A stretch of 64,000 bases of DNA from Closterium sp. Naga37s-1 (taxonomy: Eukaryota; Streptophyta; Zygnematophyceae; Desmidiales; Closteriaceae): the NCBI GenBank assembly GCA_947471745.1, contig CANJKZ010000777.1, positions 2,170,501 through 2,234,500 on the forward strand, written 5' to 3'. Of this stretch, positions 12,301-24,300 are shown piece after piece. Positions within the stretch are counted from its first letter, which is position 1. Every line of letters begins with the position of its first letter. The notes beneath the pieces were generated by a model. It was not told where the DNA came from. It saw only the letters and a list, made by a program, of their open reading frames with translations, and searched no databases. Both the position numbers and the translations under genes were made by a program.

Positions 12301-15300
12301 GTTGGGCTTGTAGTCGACAGTGCAATGATGTGTTGGGCTTGTAGTCGACAGTGCACTGATGTGTTGGGCTTGTAGTCGACAGTGCAATGATGTGTTGGGC
12401 TTGTAGTCGACAGTGCACTGATGTGTTGGGCTTGTAGTCGACAGTGCAATGATGTGTTGGGCTTGTAGTCGACAGTGCACTGATGTGTTGGGCTTGTAGT
12501 CGACAGTGCACTGATGTGTTGGGCTTGTAGTCGACAGTGCAATGATGTGTTGGGCTTGTAGTCGACAGTGCAATGATGTGTTGGGCTTGTAGTCGACAGT
12601 GCACTGATGTGTTGGGCTTGTAGTCGACAGTGCACTGATATGTTGGGCTTGTAGCCGACAGTGCAATGATGTGTTGGGCTTGTAGTCGACAGTGCAATGA
12701 TGTGTTGGGCTTGTAGTCGACAGTGCAATGATGTGTTGGGCTTGTAGTCGACAGTGCAATGATGTGTTGGGCTTGTAGTCGACAGTGCAATGATGTGTTG
12801 GGCTTGTAGTCGACAGTGCACTGATGTGTTGGGCTTGTAGTCGACAGTGCAATGATGTGTTGGGCTTGTAGTCGACAGATGTGTTGGGCTTGTAGTCGAC
12901 AGTGCACTGATATGTTGGGCTTGTAGCCGACAGTGCAATGATGTGTTGGGCTTGTAGTCGACATTGCAATGATGTGTTGGGCTTGTAGTCGACAGTGCAA
13001 TGATGTGTTGGGCTTGTAGTCGACAGTGCAATGATGTGTTGGGCTTGTAGTCGACAGTGCAATGATGTGTTGGGCTTGTAGTCGACAGTGCACTGATGTG
13101 TTGGGCTTGTAGTCGACAGTGCAATGATGTGTTGGGCTTGTAGTCGACAGTGCAATGATGTGTTGGGCTTGTAGTCGACAGTGCACTGATGTGTTGGGCT
13201 TGTAGTCGACAGTGCAATGATGTGTTGGGCTTGTAGTCGACAGTGCAATGATGTGTTGGGCTTGTAGTCGACAGTGCAATGATGTGTTGGGCTTGTAGTC
13301 GACAGTGCAATGATGTGTTGGGCTTGTAGTCGACAGTGCAATGATGTGTTGGGCTTGTAGTCGACAGTGCACTGATGTGTTGGGCTTGTAGCCGACAGTG
13401 CAATGATGTGTTGGGCTTGTAGTCGACAGTGCACTGATGTGTTGGGCTTGTAGTCGACAGTGCAATGATGTGTTGGGCTTGTAGTCGACAGTGCACTGAT
13501 GTGTTGGGCTTGTAGTCGACAGTGCACTGATGTGTTGGGCTTGTAGTCGACAGTGCAATGATGTGTTGGGCTTGTAGTAGACAGTGCAATGATGTGTTGG
13601 GCTTGTAGTCGACAGTGCACTGATGTGTTGGGCTTGTAGTCGACAGTGCACTGATGTGTTGGGCTTGTAGTCGACAGTGCAATGATGTGTTGGGCTTGTA
13701 GTCGACAGTGCAATGATGTGTTGGGCTTGTAGTCGACAGTGCACTGATGTGTTGGGTTTGTAGTCGACAGTGCAATGATGTGTTGGGCTTGTAGTCGACA
13801 GTGCAATGATGTGTTGGGCTTGTAGTCGACAGTGCAATGATGTGTTGGGCTTGTAGTCGACAGTGCAATGATGTGTTGGGCTTGTAGTCGACAGTGCAAT
13901 GATGTGTTGGGCTTGTAGTCGACAGTGCAATGATGTGTTGGGCTTGTAGTCGACAGTGCAATGATGTGTTGGGCTTGTAGTCGACAGTGCAATGATGTGT
14001 TGGGCTTGTAGTCGACAGTGCACTGATGTGTTGGGCTTGTAGCCGACAGTGCAATGATGTGTTGGGCTTGTAGTCGACAGTGCACTGATGTGTTGGGCTT
14101 GTAGTCGACAGTGCAATGATGTGTTGGGCTTGTAGTCGACAGTGCAATGATGTGTTGGGCTTGTAGTCGACAGTGCAATGATGTGTTGGGCTTGTAGTCG
14201 ACAGTGCAATGATGTGTTGGGCTTGTAGTCGACAGTGCAATGATGTGTTGGGCTTGTAGTCGACAGTGCAATGATGTGTTGGGCGTGTAGTCGACAGTGC
14301 AATGATGTGTTGGGCTTGTAGTCGACAGTGCAATGATGTGTTGGGCTTGTAGTCGACAGTGCAATGATGTGTTGGGCTTGTAGTCGACAGTGCACTGATG
14401 TGTTGGGCTTGTAGTCGACAGTGCAATGATGTGTTGGGCTTGTAGTCGACAGTGCACTGATGTGTTGGGCTTGTAGTCGACAGTGCACTGATGTGTTGGG
14501 CTTGTAGTCGACAGTGCAATGATGTGTTGGGCTTGTAGTCGACAGTGCAATGATGTGTTGGGCTTGTAGTCGACAGTGCAATGATGTGTTGGGCTTGTAG
14601 TCGACAGTGCAATGATGTGTTGGGCTTGTAGTCGACAGTGCAATGATGTGTTGGGCTTGTAGTAGACAGTGCAATGATGTGTTGGGCTTGTAGTCGACAG
14701 TGCACTGATGTGTTGGGCTTGTAGTCGACAGTGCAATGATGTGTTGGGCTTGTAGTCGACAGTGCAATGATGTGTTGGGCTTGTAGTCGACAGTGCAATG
14801 ATGTGTTGGGCTTGTAGTCGACAGTGCAATGATGTGTTGGGCTTGTAGTCGACAGTGCAATGATGTGTTGGGCTTGTAGTCGACAGTGCAATGATGTGTT
14901 GGGCTTGTAGTCGACAGTGCACTGATGTGTTGGGCTTGTAGTCGACAGTGCAATGATGTGTTGGGCTTGTAGTCGACAGTGCACTGATGTGTTGGGCTTG
15001 TAGTCGACAGTGCAATGATGTGTTGGGCTTGTAGTCGACAGTGCACTGATGTGTTGGGCTTGTAGTCGACAGTGCACTGATGTGTTGGGCTTGTAGTCGA
15101 CAGTGCAATGATGTGTTGGGCTTGTAGTCGACAGTGCAATGATGTGTTGGGCTTGTAGTCGACAGTGCACTGATGTGTTGGGCTTGTAGTCGACAGTGCA
15201 CTGATGTGTTGGGCTTGTAGTCGACAGTGCAATGATGTGTTGGGCTTGTAGTCGACAGTGCAATGATGTGTTGGGCTTGTAGTCGACAGTGCATTGATGT

Positions 15301-18300
15301 GTTGGGCTTGTAGTCGACAGTGCAATGATGTGTTGGGCTTGTAGTCGACAGTGCAATGATGTGTTGGGCTTGTAGTCGACAGTGCAATGATGTGTTGGGC
15401 TTGTAGTCGACAGTGCAATGATGTGTTGGGCTTGTAGTCGACAGTGCAATGATGTGTTGGGCTTGTAGTCGACAGTGCAATGATGTGTTGGGCTTGTAGT
15501 CGACAGTGCAATGATGTGTTGGGCTTGTAGTCGACAGTGCACTGATGTGTTGGGCTTGTAGTCGACAGTGCAATGATGTGTTGGGCTTGTAGTCGACAGT
15601 GCACTGATGTGTTGGGCTTGTAGTCGACAGTGCAATGATGTGTTGGGCTTGTAGTCGACAGTGCACTGATGTGTTGGGCTTGTAGTCGACAGTGCACTGA
15701 TGTGTTGGGCTTGTAGTCGACAGTGCAATGATGTGTTGGGCTTGTAGTCGACAGTGCAATGATGTGTTGGGCTTGTAGTCGACAGTGCAATGATGTGTTG
15801 GGCTTGTAGTCGACAGTGCACTGATGTGTTGGGCTTGTAGTCGACAGTGCAATGATGTGTTGGGCTTGTAGTCGACAGTGCAATGATGTGTTGGGCTTGT
15901 AGTCGACAGTGCACTGATGTGTTGGGCTTGTAGTCGACAGTGCAATGATGTGTTGGGCTTGTAGTCGACAGTGCAATGATGTGTTGGGCTTGTAGTCGAC
16001 AGTGCAATGATGTGTTGGGCTTGTAGTCGACAGTGCAATGATGTGTTGGGCTTGTAGTCGACAGTGCAATGATGTGTTGGGCTTGTAGTCGACAGTGCAA
16101 TGATGTGTTGGGCTTGTAGTCGACAGTGCACTGATGTGTTGGGCTTGTAGTCGACAGTGCAATGATGTGTTGGGCTTGTAGTCGACAGTGCAATGATGTG
16201 TTGGGCTTGTAGTCGACAGTGCAATGATGTGTTGGGCTTGTAGTCGACAGTGCACTGATGTGTTGGGCTTGTAGTCGACAGTGCACTGATGTGTTGGGCT
16301 TGTTGTCGACAGTGCAATGATGTGTTGGGCTTGTAGTCGACAGTGCAATGATGTGTTGGGCTTGTAGTCGACAGTGCAATGATGTGTTGGGCTTGTAGTC
16401 GACAGTGCAATGATGTGTTGGGCTTGTAGTCGACAGTGCACTGATGTGTTGGGCTTGTAGTCGACAGTGCAATGATGTGTTGGGCTTGTAGTCGACAGTG
16501 CACTGATGTGTTGGGCTTGTAGTCGACAGTGCAATGATGTGTTGGGCTTGTAGTCGACAGTGCACTGATGTGTTGGGCTTGTAGTCGACAGTGCAATGAT
16601 GTGTTGGGCTTGTAGTCGACAGTGCACTGATGTGTTGGGCTTGTAGTCGACAGTGCAATGATGTGTTGGGCTTGTAGTCGACAGTGCAATGATGTGTTGG
16701 GCTTGTAGTCGACAGTGCAATGATGTGTTGGGCTTGTAGTCGACAGTGCACTGATGTGTTGGGCTTGTAGTCGACAGTGCACTGATGTGTTGGGCTTGTA
16801 GTCGACAGTGCAATGATGTGTTGGGCTTGTAGTCGACAGTGCAATGATGTGTTGGGCTTGTAGTCGACAGTGCACTGATGTGTTGGGCTTGTAGTCGACA
16901 GTGCAATGATGTGTTGGGCTTGTAGTCGACAGTGCAATGATGTGTTGGGCTTGTAGTCGACAGTGCAATGATGTGTTGGGCTTGTAGTCGACAGTGCAAT
17001 GATGTGTTGGGCTTGTAGTCGACAGTGCAATGATGTGTTGGGCTTGTAGTCGACAGTGCAATGATGTGTTGGGCTTGTAGTCGACAGTGCAATGATGTGT
17101 TGGGCTTGTAGTCGACAGTGCACTGATGTGTTGGGCTTGTAGTCGACAGTGCAATGATGTGTTGGGCTTGTAGTCGACAGTGCACTGATGTGTTGGGCTT
17201 GTAGTCGACAGTGCAATGATGTGTTGGGCTTGTAGTCGACAGTGCACTGATGTGTTGGGCTTGTAGTCGACAGTGCACTGATGTGTTGGGCTTGTAGTCG
17301 ACAGTGCAATGATGTGTTGGGCTTGTAGTCGACAGTGCAATGATGTGTTGGGCTTGTAGTCGACAGTGCAATGATGTGTTGGGCTTGTAGTCGACAGTGC
17401 ACTGATGTGTTGGGCTTGTAGTCGACAGTGCACTGATGTGTTGGGCTTGTAGTCGACAGTGCAATGATGTGTTGGGCTTGTAGTCGACAGTGCAATGATG
17501 TGTTGGGCTTGTAGTCGACAGTGCACTGATGTGTTGGGCTTGTAGTCGACAGTGCAATGATGTGTTGGGCTTGTAGTCGACAGTGCAATGATGTGTTGGG
17601 CTTGTAGTCGACAGTGCAATGATGTGTTGGGCTTGTAGTCGACAGTGCAATGATGTGTTGGGCTTGTAGTCGACAGTGCAATGATGTGTTGGGCTTGTAG
17701 TCGACAGTGCAATGATGTGTTGGGCTTGTAGTCGACAGTGCACTGATGTGTTGGGCTTGTAGTCGACAGTGCAATGATGTGTTGGGCTTGTAGTCGACAG
17801 TGCACTGATGTGTTGGGCTTGTAGTCGACAGTGCAATGATGTGTTGGGCTTGTAGTCGACAGTGCACTGATGTGTTGGGCTTGTAGTCGACAGTGCACTG
17901 ATGTGTTGGGCTTGTAGTCGACAGTGCAATGATGTGTTGGGCTTGTAGTCGACAGTGCAATGATGTGTTGGGCTTGTAGTCGACAGTGCACTGATGTGTT
18001 GGGCTTGTAGTCGACAGTGCAATGATGTGTTGGGCGTGTAGTCGACAGTGCAATGATGTGTTGGGCGTGTAGTCGACAGTGCACTGAATGGGCCCTGGTT
18101 CTGCCATGGCCCACTCCCTTCTTCTCCCTGTCCCTCCTTCCTTCATCTCCCACAATTTTCTTCACAGTCTGGTAGCATGGTAACTAAATGCCGTCGTCAC
18201 AAGCTCCGTTCCGTCTTCCTTCCTTTCCTCTATGCCCGTGTTCGTTCTTTCCATCCGCAACCACTTTCCACACAACTGCACACCACACCACACCACACGA

Positions 18301-21300
18301 CCCCACACGGCGCACACAGGGTGGTGACGATGAAGCTGGAGACACTGGGGAGCGTGTCATCGCCCGCCACCATCTCATACCTCGACAACGGAGTCGTCTT
18401 CCTTGGCTCCGCTCACGGCGACTCGCAGGTGCTCGGGATGACTCTCAGGTGCTCGGGATGACTCTCAGGTGCTCGGGATGACTCTCAGGTGCTCGGGATG
18501 ACTCTCAGGTGCTCGGGATGACTCTCAGGTGCTCGGGATGACTATCAGGTGCTCGGGATGACTCTCAGGTGCTCGGGATGACTCTCAGGTGCTCGGGATG
18601 ACTCTCAGATGCTCGGGATGACTCTCAGGTCGTTCTCATGCTTGCTCCTAGCTGTGCAGAGTCTCAGGTGTTTGTGGAGACTCTCTGGTAATCAGGGCGA
18701 TCCTCAGGTGCTCAGGGCAACCCTCAAATCCTCGCTGGTGATTCTCTCAGGTGGTGCCCATGTAAATCACCAAAGATCACACAGTTTCCAGGTCCAAATG
18801 CATGGCAGAAACCTGTATGCTTGTCAGATCACCCCATCATCTTCAACCAGCCCATTGAGCAGTCGGAGAGCACATTGTCAATCCAGGGACTAATTATGTT
18901 GTGGATGCCTTTTAATTCTGGCCTGAGCGATTGGGATGCATTCTAGACATTGAAGTGCTGGTCCCTCCTCTCCTCTCTTCCCATCTTCTCCCCCCCTTCC
19001 CTCTCCCCCCATCCTTTTCCATGCATCTCTTTTACCCAGCTGGTACAATTATCCGAGCATCCAGCATCGCTAGGCAGTAATTTAGAGGAGTGAATATGTG
19101 GTGTGTGAATCTGGCGGGGGCGCATAGTGGACGTCGACCTTTCTCCTCTCCCCTCCTCTCTCCGTCCCCCCCTCCCTCCCCCTCTTCTCCCCCTCTGTTC
19201 CCTACCCATCTTCCTTCCTCTCCACTGGCTCGTGCCTCCCGTTGTGTCTCTCCCATTCTCAGCTGATCCGCCTGTCAGAGCACCCAGCAGCGACGGGCAG
19301 CTACGTGGAGGAGATGGAGCGGTTTGTGAATCTGGGGCCCATCGTGGACATGGCCGTGGTGGACCTCGACCGCCAGGGGCAGGGCCAGCTCGTCACGTGC
19401 TCGGGGGCCTTTGGCGACGGGTCGCTGCGCGTCGTGCGCAACGGCATCGGGATCAACGAACAGGTGGGCGTGTGGTGTTTGCAAGTGCACCCGTGTTCTC
19501 TTCCTTTTGCTCCCCCTCTGCACCCCTCGTCCCACTCCACTCCAGTTTTCCTACACCTTATGCGTGCTTGTTTCGCTCACACTCATCAACGAGCTGTCAG
19601 TGTGCGCGCGCTTTTTGTGATATGCTTTGCCCCGCACACAGCAGGCGATGGTGGAGCTGCAGGGCACAAAGGGCATGTGGTGGCTGGAGATGAACACATG
19701 TTACCTGTGCGACATACTATCAAAGCATCCAGCACAAGCGTTAGCTTGCTTGCTTACTCCCTTCCCTGCATTCCCACCCTGTGACATTCACCAGGCGATG
19801 GTAGAGCTTGAGGGCATAAGGGCATGTGGTCGCACACGCACCCGCCCTCTTTGCCTCTCTATCCACCTTTTCACTCTAACCTCCCACCCACGAGTGCCGC
19901 ACACACCAGGCGACGGTGGAGCTGGAGGGCATCAAGGGCATGTGGTCGCTGCGGCGCGGCACGTGGGAGGCACACGACACGTTCCTGGTGGTCACGTTTG
20001 TGAGCGAGACGCGGTCGCTGGCCATAAACGAGGAGGACGAGCTGGACGAGACGGACGTGCTGGGCTTCGACCAGCACGCGCAGACGCTCTTCTGTGGGAA
20101 CGTGCTGCACGACCAGATCGTGCAGGTGCGTGCCTCTGCTTCTCTCTCACACAGCAGGCAAACGTAGGCTTTAACAATGACGCCCAGATCCTCTTTCCCA
20201 GTCCTCTCCTTTCATCTCTGTCATCTCCATTGTGCCACCCTTCAGGTGGCAGCATCGCAGCTGTGGCTCGTGAACGCCCACTCGCTGCAACGGCTGGTGG
20301 GCACGAGGGCTACTAAGCCCCTTTCATCCACACCCAGCCTCTCAACCCCTTCTCACGCCTCACACACCCCCCTCCACCCCCCAGGTGACGGCATCGGAGC
20401 TGCGGCTGGTGAACGCGCACACACTGCAGCAGGTGACCGAGTGGCGGGCGCCTGCAGGTGCATCCATCAACGTCGCCACCGCCAACCTCTCCCAGGTGTG
20501 TGTACAGGTTAACGCAAGTCAACGGGAGTGAGCTGGTTGAAAGGGGGAGTCGATGGAATTGAATGGGAATGAGAGTGGAACGTACATGCACGAATGCCAA
20601 CTGCGTCGCCATCGCTAACCGCTCCCCAGCGACGTGAAATCTGACCTAGCCGTGAACTCAAGTGCAGCAGCTGAACAACGCACTTGGGTGAGCGTTCAGT
20701 CTTCATCGCTGCCACCAGCATTCCCGTGAGTGAGCCAACGACATAGTGAAAACATCGTGCCAGAGCCAATGAGACTCTGAGGAATAGCTGGCTTGGGCAG
20801 ATCCAATATCCCTGTGTAACCCTGGAGACCCCCCTTTCCCAGATGTTGCTGGCAACAGGGGATACGTGCTAGGGTAGGGTAGGTGCAGATGACTTGGACG
20901 GGGGGGTGCATGCTGCTGTGCATGGACGCATGGAGCCTTTTTCTAAGCGCCTCAGAATTCGACTCTCTCTTGTCCAGGTGCTGCTGGCAACGGGGGGCGG
21001 CACGCTGGTGTATGTGGAGGTGGGCGAGGGCACGCTGACAGAGAGGACGCACGTGACTCTGGAGCATGAGATCGCGTGCCTTGATGTCACTCCCATCACC
21101 GACGAGAATGCCATGGCGGATGGTGCGTGAGCGATGGCTATGTGATGTGTGCTTGTCTGACATGTCTCAGAAGCCATGTGACACTTGCGCATGCGATTGT
21201 GTGCCTTGATGCCACTCCGATAACCCATGATAGCGCCATGTTGCTCTTGGACCCACGAGTCTCGCTTGACCCCCACTACGTGCATCCCACATGCCGCTAC

Positions 21301-24300
21301 CCACCAGGCGCGGTGCCCGTGGCTGCGTTGGCGGTGGTGGGCATGTGGACGGACATGAGTGTGCGCGTGCTGCGCCTGCCGGGGCTGGAGGAGGTGCACA
21401 AGGAGGTGCTGGGGGGGGACATCATCCCGCGCTCCGTGCTCATGTGCTGCCTCGAGCAGGTGGGTGGGAATGTGCTGCCTCGAGCAGGTGGGTGGGAATG
21501 TGCTGCCTCGAGCAGGTGGGTGGGAATGTGCTGCCTCGAGCAGGTGGGTGGGAATGTGCTGCCTCGAGCAGGTGGGTGGGAATGTTCTGCCTCCAGCAGG
21601 TGGGTGGGAATGTGCTGCCTCCAGCAGGTGGGTGGGAATGTGCTGCCTCGAGCAGGTGGGTGGGAATGTGCTGCCTCGAGCAGGTGGGTGTGAATGTGCT
21701 GCCTCGAGCAGGTGGGTGGTCAGGTGCGGCCACTTGTTGTTATCCTTGTTCCCGTCCCTCTGCTCCTCTTCTGTGCGCCACCGCTCATCTCACCCTTCTC
21801 ACACTTGTCTTCACCGCCAGCCCTTCCACTCCCCACTTACCCTTCCTACTTCCCGCCGTTCCCCAACGCTGCAGTTGCCGTCCCACCCCATCCACCCCAT
21901 CCACCCCATCCACCCCATCCACCCCATCCACCCCATCCACCCCATCCACCCCATCCACCCCATCCACCCCATCCACCCCATCCACCCGTCGCCCCCCTCC
22001 CCCCCACCAGGTGCCGTACCTGCTGTGTGCGCTGGGCGACGGGCACCTCTTCAACTTCCACCTCGACCGCGAGACCGGGCAGCTGTCTGACCGGAAAAAG
22101 GTCTCCCTGGGCACGCAGCCGATGACGCTGCGCACGTTCCGGTCGCGCGACGCCATGCACGTGTTTGCGGCGTCGGACCGGCCGACAGTGGTGCACAGCA
22201 GCAACCGCAAGCTGCTCTACTCCAACGTGAACCTCAAAGAGGTCACCCACATGTGCTCCTTCAACTGCGCCTCCTTCCCCGACAGGTGCGCTACGGGGAC
22301 GGTGGGTGGGTTTAGAGGGAAGGGACTTTTGACTTCTGAGTTGACTCAAAGTCAATGAGGGGAGAGAGGACGTGCACTCTTATTCTTCTGCGGCTTTGAT
22401 AGCTCCTATGGGGATGTGAAATGAAGGTCACACTGATTCATGAGCTTATAGTTACATGGTTTTGGTTAGGTTGCCCTGGTCTGGTTGTTCTGCTTGGTGT
22501 CTTATCCCGATACTTTGCCGCTCTCTCCCTCACTCTATGCGCTGCTTTCTCTCTCGCGTCGCTATCATGGTTCGTTCTGGTTTGTTATCTCCAACACAAG
22601 TCTCTCGCACCCTTGCTTTTTCTGTCGGGCAGTCAAGCACTAGCCTGGGAGGGAGGCCTGACCATGAGCACCCCTAGAGGCTAGAGGCACGCACATGACC
22701 TCTCACATCATCTGCGCACATGACCTCTCACATCATCCGCGCACATGACCTCTCACATCATCCGCGCACATGACCTCCCACATCATCCGCGCACATGACC
22801 TCTCACATCATCCGCGCACATGACCTCTCACATCATCCGCGCACATGACCTCTCACATCATCCGCGCACATGACCTCTCACATCATCCGCGCACATGACC
22901 TCTCACATCATCCGCGCACATGACCTCTCACATCATCCGCGCACATGACCTCTCACATCATCCGTGCACATGACCTCTCACATCATCCGCGCACATGACC
23001 TCTCACATCATCCGCGCACATGACCTCTCACATCATCCGCGCACATGACCTCTCACATCATCCGCGCACATGACCTCTCACATCATCCGCGCACATGACC
23101 TCTCACATCATCCGCGCACATGACCTCTCACATCATCCGCGCACATGACCTCTCACATCATCCGCACACATGACCTCTCACATCATCCGCGCACATGACC
23201 TCTCACATCATCCGCACACATGACCTCTCACATCATCCGCGCACATGACCTCTCACATCATCCGCGCACATGACCTCTCACATCATCCGCGCACATGACC
23301 TCTCACATCATCCGCGCACATGACCTCTCACATCATCCGCGCACATGACCTCTCACATCATCCGCGCACATGACCTCTCACATCATCCGCGCACATGACC
23401 TCTCACAGCATCCGCGCACATGACCTCTCACATCATCCGCGCACATGACCTCTCACATCATCCGCGCACATGACCTCTCACATCATCCGCACACATGACC
23501 TCTCACATCATCCGCGCACATGACCTCTCACATCATCCGCGCACATGACCTCTCACATCATCCGCACACATGACCTCTCACATCATCCGCGCACATGACC
23601 TCTCACATCATCCGCGCACATGACCTCCCACATCATCCGCACACATGACCTCTCACATCATCCGCACACATGACCTCTCACATCATACGCTCTGCCACCT
23701 CCCCTCTCCCCACCTCACATTGGATTCAACTACACAACCTACCACTGGCAAAGGGAGGAGGCCTTACCATGGGCAGCAACGACTCCTTTCAGAAGCCGCA
23801 CAGCTGTGCAGTGCCTCTCGGGGAGCAGCTTGTGAGACCTCCTTGAAAGCGACTTGAGTGGCATGCGTGCGCATTACCTGCAGGATACAGCACATCCATA
23901 CGCGCTGCCACCTCTCTCCACGTGTCCCCTGCCACCCACCTGCCCTCGCAGCCTGGCACTAGCGAAGGAAGGAGACCTGACGATCGGCAGCATCGACGAC
24001 ATTCAGAAGCTGCACATCCGCACGGTGCCTCTCAGGGAGCAGCCGCGCCGCATTTGCCACCACGAGCAGTCGCACTCCATCGCCGTCACCACCATTAAAG
24101 TCAGCCTGGTGCGTCGCACTCCGCTGCTCACCCCGTGTTTCCGTTTTTACGTTACGAGTGAATGCTGTGACACATGGTTCACACTGGTGTGGTCGCTCAC
24201 CGCCCCATCCCTCTCCCCATCCCCCCTCGTCAGGTCGCTCAGCAGCCACACGGGCACGACGCGCGGAGTCACCGTGATGCTCCTGCTGAGCGCCCACAAG

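Noticed and set aside
8888-18165. Three overlapping antisense reading frames of about 2,700-3,060 codons
   Set aside because: They are the 31-bp array read in each frame. The peptide is a simple repeat, the frames start and end in unrelated sequence, and the sense strand is a DDB1 intron.
22688-23690. CRISPR-like direct repeats (25, 28 and 31 bp)
   Set aside because: There are no unique spacers, the units are head-to-tail, and the context is introns of a eukaryotic gene.
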